Positions 6,461 to 11,158 of a DNA stretch of 11,158 nt are shown in pieces (the first letter of the stretch is position 1; the number at the start of each line of letters is the position of its first letter). Below the pieces are notes generated by a model. That model saw nothing but the letters and a program-made list of their open reading frames with translations, was not told the DNA's origin and ran no database searches. The position numbers were made by a program, and so were the translations under genes. The DNA comes from Pseudoxanthomonas sp. (lineage in GTDB: Bacteria > Pseudomonadota > Gammaproteobacteria > Xanthomonadales > Xanthomonadaceae): positions 1 through 11,158 of the forward strand of contig JAJAZJ010000084.1 of NCBI GenBank assembly GCA_026785795.1, in the 5' to 3' direction.

Positions 6461-6578
6461 CTGTTTTCGATGCCGGTAACTAACGCGCAGACGGCAGCTT
6501 GAGCTGGGAGCCGAAGATTCCGAGTGATCGTCCAGAGATGCTTCAGCGCTTTTTACGAATCCAGATGCGTGCGCCAGC

Positions 6579-8444
6579 TCACGGCAGGTGCCGCGCTGGT
6601 GGATCGCTTTGGCGTACATGACACGCCGGTGGCAAGTGCGTAGACGGCGGGGCAACCGTTGTTGAGGCAGCCAACCGTGGAAACGAGCCTGTCAGCGCGG
6701 CCTGACTGTCAACCCCCACCTGAGGCGAACGGCAATGCACCAACGCCAGCTGCCTCGCTTCAGCATTTGCCAGCGACTGCGCCACAACCACGCCTACTCC
6801 GCGCCCTCGTGGGTCGGAGGCTGTTTCCACCTGCGTGCCGTTGACGCGGATTGCCTGGATATCGCCCATCTCCCAACCCTGGTCATCGAGGACATAGCCC
6901 ATGCCTTTGAGCTCATCGGCAACTTTGCCGGTCAGCGGCGCATAGCTGTCGTAATAAATAGTGTCCTTGGGCAGCAGCTGGTGGTGCACGCGCTGCGCCG
7001 CCACGGCTTTTTCCAGGGGCAGGTCATAGTCGTAGAGGTTGTTCAGCACCTGGAAGATCGAGGTGAAAATCCGCGAACCACCGGGAGTACCCAGCACCAG
7101 GGTGACCTTGCCGTCGCGGGTCACCAGACTCGGGCTCATGGACGACAACATGCGCTTGCCGGGAGCGATGGCGTTGGCGTCACCGCCCACCACGCCGAAG
7201 GCATTCGCCACGCCGGGCTTGGCGCTGAAATCGTCCATCTGGTCATTCAGCAGGAAGCCCGCGCCCCTGATCACCACGCCGCTGCCATAGTCCCAGTTCA
7301 GCGTGTAGGTGTTGCTCACCGCATTGCCCTGGGCATCGACGATGGAGAAATGGGTGGTCTGGTGCCGCTCAAGCCCCGGACGCACCTTCTCGGTAGGCGA
7401 GATGGCGTTGGGGTTGACTTCGGCGGAACGTTGTTTGAGGTAAGCCGGATCGGTCAACTGCTTGACCGGTACTTCGGAAAAAGCCGGATCACCCAGGTAA
7501 TCCGCACGGTCGGCGAACACCCGCTTCTCGATTTCTGCCAGCAGGTGGATGTACTTGGCCGAGTTCAGTCTGACGCCTTTGAAGTCCGCCGCGCGCGCTT
7601 CCTTGATGCCGATCAGCTGGGCCAGCGCGACCCCGCCCGAGCTGGGTGGCGGCGCGGTGTACAGGGTATTGCCACGAAAGCTCACCTGCAGCGGCTCACG
7701 CCACACGACCGTGTAATCCTGCAGGTCCTGCCTGGTGATAAGCCCCTGGTCTGACTGCATCTGCGCCACCAGTAAATCGGCGGTTCTGCCGCTGTAAAAC
7801 TCGTTGACGCCGAGGTCTGCGATGCGCTGCAGGGTCGCGGCCAGCTCCGACTGACGGAAGATTTCCCCGGACTTCATGCTGCCGAAGTAATCACTGAAGT
7901 TGGTGCTTGCATTGAACAATTCCAGCGCGTCTTCACGATACTGGTACTGCGTTTCGGCCACGATAAAGCCGTTTTTCGCGTAGCCCACTGCCGGGGCAAT
8001 CAACTCGCTCCAGGGCAATGTGCCGAACCTATGGTGCGCTTCCCACAGGCCCATCACCGTCCCCGGTACCCCGGCGGCTCGGGCGCCGATCAGGCTCAGG
8101 TTCTCGATCACCTCCCCGTTCTCGTCCAGGTACATGTCACGGGTGGCAGCATTGGGCGCGGTTTCGCGGTAATCGAGGAAGTAGGGCTTGCCGTCGATGT
8201 ACAGGGTCATGAAACCGCCACCGCCGATATTGCCTGCCTCGGGATAGGTCACGGCCAAGGTGAAGGCCGTGGCTACCGCGGCATCCACCGCATTGCCGCC
8301 CTGCTTCAGGATCTGCGCTGCAACTTCCGCGCCATACTGGTCCGGCGCGGCCACCGCACCGCCTTCCAGTGCATCGGCAAAGGCCGGCGAACTGGCGATG
8401 AAGGCGGCCGTCAGCCCCAGCGCCTTGGATAGGAAGAAACGCAT
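6579..8444 (-). CDS. ggt: Gamma-glutamyltransferase (gamma-glutamyltranspeptidase) precursor with extended C-terminus
   Basis: This enzyme cleaves and transfers the gamma-glutamyl group of glutathione and related peptides in the periplasm; the precursor self-cleaves into large and small subunits. From the ATG at 8444 it is 621 residues. The signal peptide ends AFA at 21-23. R93 in YRETAP matches the substrate-binding arginine region. The catalytic, autoprocessing threonine is T363, the first T of TTHFS; the small subunit starts there. The lid loop with LNDQMDDF (399-406), SSMSP (434-438) and the oxyanion GTPGG (452-456) are all present, so it should be active. The family normally ends shortly after a DPRG motif (here 544-547), but this protein continues about 65 residues past VGVVV (550-554) with Pro/Ala/Ser/His-rich sequence. 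The frame also opens 21 codons further upstream (to 8507); I reject that start because it would bury the signal peptide. Confidence 0.95.
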   Translation of the reverse strand: MRFFLSKALGLTAAFIASSPAFADALEGGAVAAPDQYGAEVAAQILKQGGNAVDAAVATAFTLAVTYPEAGNIGGGGFMTLYIDGKPYFLDYRETAPNAATRDMYLDENGEVIENLSLIGARAAGVPGTVMGLWEAHHRFGTLPWSELIAPAVGYAKNGFIVAETQYQYREDALELFNASTNFSDYFGSMKSGEIFRQSELAATLQRIADLGVNEFYSGRTADLLVAQMQSDQGLITRQDLQDYTVVWREPLQVSFRGNTLYTAPPPSSGGVALAQLIGIKEARAADFKGVRLNSAKYIHLLAEIEKRVFADRADYLGDPAFSEVPVKQLTDPAYLKQRSAEVNPNAISPTEKVRPGLERHQTTHFSIVDAQGNAVSNTYTLNWDYGSGVVIRGAGFLLNDQMDDFSAKPGVANAFGVVGGDANAIAPGKRMLSSMSPSLVTRDGKVTLVLGTPGGSRIFTSIFQVLNNLYDYDLPLEKAVAAQRVHHQLLPKDTIYYDSYAPLTGKVADELKGMGYVLDDQGWEMGDIQAIRVNGTQVETASDPRGRGVGVVVAQSLANAEARQLALVHCRSPQVGVDSQAALTGSFPRLAASTTVAPPSTHLPPACHVRQSDPPARHLP

Positions 8445-8477
8445 CAGGTGAGCATCTTTCAATATTGGGCAGGAACA

Positions 8478-8507
8478 ACAGTAGGCGCAGAGATCCGCGC
8501 TTGGCAA
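8478..8507 (-). promoter_or_regulatory. Weak candidate promoter for ggt
   Basis: On the minus strand TTGCCA (8507-8502, five of six -35 bases) is followed after 18 bases by TACTGT (8483-8478, three of six -10 bases). The inferred start near 8471 would leave a leader of about 27 bases to the ATG at 8444. The 72-base gap after the preceding gene has no clear terminator, so read-through from nfuA and its neighbour is also possible. Confidence 0.3.
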
Positions 8508-8516
8508 TCGGCGCGA

Positions 8517-10076
8517 TTAACTGTCGGTCGGGATGGGCTGCCGCTTCACCGGGATATCCGGCGGCGGCTTGCCGCTGGAAGGCTGATCGTTGAGGTTGGG
8601 GTCTGACAGGGAGCAGGCGCCGCCCGCCTGCAGGACGGAGATGATGCACGTGATCTTCTTCGACGTGCCCGGGATGGGCACTTCCACTTCGCGGATCGCG
8701 CGGCGCACCCATTCGGCCAGGAGCGACTCGTTGGGCACCCAGAACTTGTCGAACATGGTGGGCGCGTACGGGAACTGCGGACGTTCCAGCCACTTGCTCG
8801 CGCGGTCGGCGTCGGCACGCTGCTGCTGGGCCGAGCCCGGTGCCCCGGGGTTGCTCGCACCATTGGTGCCTTGATCCGGGATGCGCACGCTGCCATCGGC
8901 GTTGAAAAGTCCCGCACTGGCGCCCGCCCGCCCGGCCGTGTTGCGGGTAGAGGCGCCCCAATCATCGCCGCGCTGTGTGCTGGGCGCGGCGCCGGCGCGA
9001 TTGGCGGACGCAGACCCGGACGCGGTCGCATCAGGCTGGGTACCGCGCGGCGTGCTGGCGGCTGGCGTTGCCGAAGCAGCGCCGCTGGCCGTGGTCGCGC
9101 TGCTGCTGGCGGACGCTGCGCCGCGTTCCGGCAGCGCGATTTCCAGCTCGCGCACGCCGGGGATGGGTGCGCTGAGATTGGGCAGGGCCAGCGCAGGCGC
9201 GGGTAGCTGCATTGGCCTGACCTGGGGCAGCGGGGTCGGAATTTCGCGCATGCGCACTTCAGGCACGGCCACCAACACCTCGGGTACAGCCACCTCGCGC
9301 GGCGGCAATTCGCGCTGCAGTATCTGCACTTCCACCCGGGTGATTTCCCGCTCAGGCACGGACACCTCGCGCGGCGTGATTTCAGGCGGCACGATTTCGC
9401 TTGGCGTGGTCTGCGGAGTACGCGCAATCACCGGCGGCAGGACGAAGTCGGTGGTCGGTGTCTCGGTCACGGTGACCTGGGTGTTCTGCTGGGCCACTTC
9501 GGGTGCGGGCTCGACGGGCTGCTCGGTCGTCGCGGACGCGGCGGCGGCAGGCGCGGCCGCCGGGCTGGGAGCTGCCGAAGCATTGGACGGCGCAGGCTGC
9601 GCGACCGCAGCCGCGTCATCCGGCAGTCCGCCGCCCTGATCTTCCGGGGTGCCCTCCCCGATGAACTCCACCTGCACCCGGCTGCTTTGCTCCGGCGCCG
9701 GCAGGGGCGGCACCCGTACCAGCGCCAGCAGCACCAGCAACAGCAAGAACATCAGGTGCATCAGAAAACTGGTGGCACCGGCGAACCAGCGCAGGCCGCG
9801 TTCCTCGCGCAGCGGTGGCTCGAACCCGTGGTAGAACAGCGCGCGGAACGCCTGCCAGCGATTCAACGCGGCTGCGCGTGGACGCGCTGCCGGCAGCGGG
9901 CGCTGGGCCAGTAGCGCAACCATGGCGTCGGCCTGCTCGCGGCCTACTGTGCCCAACCGTTCCTTCAGGCTACGCAGCCACAGGCCCCAGCCATAGGGCA
10001 AACCGGTCTGGCGCTCCATCACCGGTGCCGGTCTGACGGCCAACAGCGCTGCAATGATGTCGGCGGCTTGCGTCAC
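8517..10076 (-). CDS. TonB/TolA-like single-pass protein with Pro-rich repetitive periplasmic region
   Basis: This 519-residue protein begins at GTG, 13 bases after the nfuA stop. Residues 1-99 are cytoplasmic and basic (R/A-rich, no recognised domain). There is one TM at about 100-122 (LMHLMFLLLLVLLALV). A long periplasmic part follows: Ala/Pro-rich (150-195), then Val/Glu/Arg/Pro motifs repeated as PREV, PERE, PPREV, VPEV and VPEV (235-275), then Ala/Ser/Gly-rich low complexity (320-420). A compact C-terminal domain lies at about 427-492, with a cysteine pair C477 and C488 (CIISVLQAGGAC) suited to a disulfide. The layout resembles TonB or TolA, but the cytoplasmic part is far longer than TonB's. 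No ExbB/ExbD or TolQ/R is nearby. Proteins of this sort are annotated 'transmembrane repetitive protein' in xanthomonads (from memory); the function is unknown. No clear SD precedes the GTG; the alternative ATG at residue 20 is possible. Confidence 0.85.
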   Translation of the reverse strand: MTQAADIIAALLAVRPAPVMERQTGLPYGWGLWLRSLKERLGTVGREQADAMVALLAQRPLPAARPRAAALNRWQAFRALFYHGFEPPLREERGLRWFAGATSFLMHLMFLLLLVLLALVRVPPLPAPEQSSRVQVEFIGEGTPEDQGGGLPDDAAAVAQPAPSNASAAPSPAAAPAAAASATTEQPVEPAPEVAQQNTQVTVTETPTTDFVLPPVIARTPQTTPSEIVPPEITPREVSVPEREITRVEVQILQRELPPREVAVPEVLVAVPEVRMREIPTPLPQVRPMQLPAPALALPNLSAPIPGVRELEIALPERGAASASSSATTASGAASATPAASTPRGTQPDATASGSASANRAGAAPSTQRGDDWGASTRNTAGRAGASAGLFNADGSVRIPDQGTNGASNPGAPGSAQQQRADADRASKWLERPQFPYAPTMFDKFWVPNESLLAEWVRRAIREVEVPIPGTSKKITCIISVLQAGGACSLSDPNLNDQPSSGKPPPDIPVKRQPIPTDS

Positions 10077-10089
10077 CGGGGAAGCGGAA

Positions 10090-10686
10090 TCAGGCCGCGT
10101 TGTCGCGCGGGATGTAAGGTGCGTCGCCGGTGTCGTGGTCGGTGATGTCGCGCACGGCGGTCACGCCGGGCACGCGCGCCATCAAGGTGGTCTGGATCCC
10201 CTGCTTCAGGGTGACGTCGGCCATGCCGCAGCCATTGCAGCCGCCACCGAAGCGCAGCAGCACCAGGCCATCGCTGTCCACCTGCTCCACCGCCACCCGG
10301 CCCTTGTGCTGGGCCAGCTGCGGATTGATCTCGTTGTCCACCACCCAGCGCACCCGCTCCACCAGCGATGCGGATTCGGCGGGCGCCATTCCCTTGATCT
10401 TCGGTGCCTTGATGGTCAGCTGGCTGCCTGCGCCCTCGGTGACGTAATCGATCTGCGCGCCGTCCAGCCAGGCCACGCTGTGGGCGTCGACGTAGAGGGT
10501 GAAACCATCGCAATCCATTGCCCACTCATCGCCCAGCAAATCGCGGGGTTCAGCGAATTCAAGCCGCGCATCGGCGCGAACCGTACCCGGATCCACCGCG
10601 CACAGGCGCACGCCCATGCCGGGCAGGGCCTCGCGCTCGATCAACTTGCGGAAATGGGTCTGGGCGCTGTCTGAAATCTGGATCAT
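10090..10686 (-). CDS. nfuA: NfuA, Fe-S cluster carrier/biogenesis protein
   Basis: This 198-residue cytoplasmic protein (E. coli NfuA is 191) has an N-terminal degenerate A-type-like domain (about 1-95) used for target recognition and a C-terminal Nfu domain (about 105-185). The cluster-binding CNGC motif, C150 and C153, binds a [4Fe-4S] cluster across a dimer and delivers it to client enzymes, especially under oxidative stress or iron limitation (family knowledge). The N-terminal domain lacks the three conserved A-type cysteines (only C29 and C59 seen), as expected for NfuA. The ATG at 10686 begins [15 protein letters not shown], the normal family start. TAGAAT lies just 6 bases upstream, which would place transcription start at the ATG itself. 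The TonB/TolA-like gene follows 13 bases downstream, suggesting one transcript. Confidence 0.96.
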   Translation of the reverse strand: MIQISDSAQTHFRKLIEREALPGMGVRLCAVDPGTVRADARLEFAEPRDLLGDEWAMDCDGFTLYVDAHSVAWLDGAQIDYVTEGAGSQLTIKAPKIKGMAPAESASLVERVRWVVDNEINPQLAQHKGRVAVEQVDSDGLVLLRFGGGCNGCGMADVTLKQGIQTTLMARVPGVTAVRDITDHDTGDAPYIPRDNAA

Positions 10687-10692
10687 GCGGCT

Positions 10693-10698
10693 ATTCTA
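10693..10698 (-). promoter_or_regulatory. Candidate -10 (TAGAAT) of nfuA, possibly making a leaderless mRNA
   Basis: TAGAAT on the minus strand matches five of six -10 bases and ends 6 bases before the nfuA ATG. If it is used, +1 falls on the A of the ATG at 10686. No Shine-Dalgarno sequence is visible between it and the ATG (AGCCGC), which fits a leaderless start. No good -35 is seen about 17 bases upstream. Confidence 0.4.
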
Positions 10699-10770
10699 TC
10701 CACCTGCGGCGCCACCAGCCCAGACCTGGCCATTACGCTGCGCGTGTTACGTTCAGGCTGCATCCTCGCC

Positions 10771-10775
10771 AAGGA
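10771..10775 (+). promoter_or_regulatory. Ribosome-binding site of phhB
   Basis: AAGGA lies 8 bases before the ATG at 10784. This is the clearest Shine-Dalgarno sequence in the window and fixes the phhB start; most other starts here lack one. Confidence 0.75.
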
Positions 10776-10783
10776 AAACCATC

Positions 10784-11128
10784 ATGTCCGACCTTATTCC
10801 GCTGGTCCAGGCCCACTGTCTTCCGCTCAAGGGCAGCGAGCACAAGCTCACCCAGGCCCGGGTGGCCGAATTGATTGTCCAGCTCGAGGGCTGGGCGCTG
10901 GTGGAAGACGGTCGCGCGATCAGCAAGACTTTCGGCTTCGACAATTACTTCCAGACCATGGCATTCGTGAACGCGCTGGCCTACGTGGCCCACGGCGAAG
11001 ACCACCATCCTGACCTAGGCGTGCATTACAACCGCGCCGTGGTGCGTTTCTCCACCCACGACGTGGGTGGCCTGAGCGAGAATGATTTCATCTGCGCGGC
11101 CAAGGCCGATGCGCTGGTGTCGCAGTGA
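10784..11128 (+). CDS. phhB: Pterin-4a-carbinolamine dehydratase
   Basis: This 114-residue cytoplasmic enzyme, the usual family size, dehydrates 4a-hydroxytetrahydrobiopterin to quinonoid dihydropterin, recycling the cofactor after aromatic amino acid hydroxylation (phenylalanine hydroxylase PhhA in bacteria). The signature is complete: H70, then H74-H75-P76-D77, Y82, and [10 protein letters not shown] at 90-99 with H92. The early part has the family features EGWALVE (35-41) and [21 protein letters not shown] (46-66). The AAGGA ribosome-binding site 8 bases before the ATG supports the start. It is divergent from nfuA across 97 bases; no phhA gene is visible in the window. The last 30 bases (11129-11158) show nothing assignable. 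Confidence 0.96.
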   Translation: MSDLIPLVQAHCLPLKGSEHKLTQARVAELIVQLEGWALVEDGRAISKTFGFDNYFQTMAFVNALAYVAHGEDHHPDLGVHYNRAVVRFSTHDVGGLSENDFICAAKADALVSQ

Positions 11129-11158
11129 ACCCTGCTGCCGGTTCGCGCTTGCCGGCCG

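Noticed and set aside
6735..7754. Plus-strand open frame of 339 codons
   Set aside because: It is antisense to ggt, whose catalytic motifs are all in the minus frame; no family likeness in the plus product.
8137..8961. Minus-strand open frame of 274 codons overlapping ggt and its upstream neighbour
   Set aside because: It overlaps two clearly assigned genes in another frame, and the translation is Arg/Gly/Pro-rich without motifs.
8881..9639. Plus-strand open frame of 252 codons, Ser/Gly/Thr-rich
   Set aside because: It is the antisense shadow of the low-complexity part of the TonB/TolA-like gene.
1..11158. CRISPR array, tRNA/rRNA, insertion sequence, phage or toxin-antitoxin genes
   Set aside because: No regularly spaced repeats, transposase, tRNA-like cloverleaf or integrase was seen; all long stretches are explained by the listed genes.

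Overview
The window is GC-rich (around two thirds G+C by eye), densely coded and entirely chromosomal in character. Gene content and protein style point to a gammaproteobacterium of the Xanthomonadaceae (Stenotrophomonas, Pseudoxanthomonas, Luteimonas or Lysobacter type). This placement is an inference from recognisable families, because no rRNA or other marker gene is present.

Layout. Positions 1-5258 (minus strand) hold a tripartite-efflux operon read right to left: a lipoprotein membrane-fusion (adaptor) protein at 5258-4119, a very long RND permease at 4122-382, and the start of a second RND permease running off the left edge (385-1). Both junctions are ATGA overlaps of 4 bases, so the three genes are very probably translationally coupled. 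Positions 5259-5559 are a roughly 300-base divergent control region with candidate promoters on both strands and several inverted repeats. Positions 5560-6412 (plus strand) carry two small c-type cytochromes in tandem, one with a signal peptide and one a lipoprotein, closed by a bidirectional terminator at 6437-6460. Positions 8444-6579 (minus) encode a gamma-glutamyltransferase with an unusual C-terminal tail. Positions 10076-8517 (minus) encode a TonB/TolA-like single-pass protein with a Pro/Val/Glu/Arg-rich periplasmic region, 13 bases downstream of nfuA (10686-10090, minus), an Fe-S carrier. nfuA is divergent from phhB (10784-11128, plus), pterin-4a-carbinolamine dehydratase.

How the genes work together. 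The left operon should form an inner-membrane drug/metabolite pump with two different permease subunits sharing one adaptor; no outer-membrane channel or regulator is seen here. The cytochromes are periplasmic electron carriers of the c4/c5 style. The other genes (Fe-S delivery, gamma-glutamyl transfer, pterin recycling) are housekeeping functions with no obvious link to one another beyond nfuA and the TonB/TolA-like gene probably sharing a transcript.

The strongest oddity is inside the first RND permease. An in-frame segment of about 130 residues lies in the cytoplasmic loop between TM6 and TM7. It carries several extra strongly hydrophobic stretches, and its DNA falls to about 52% G+C (124 of 240 bases counted at 2101-2340) against roughly 70% or more in sampled flanking lines. 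No mobile element, CRISPR array, tRNA or obvious new defence system was found.
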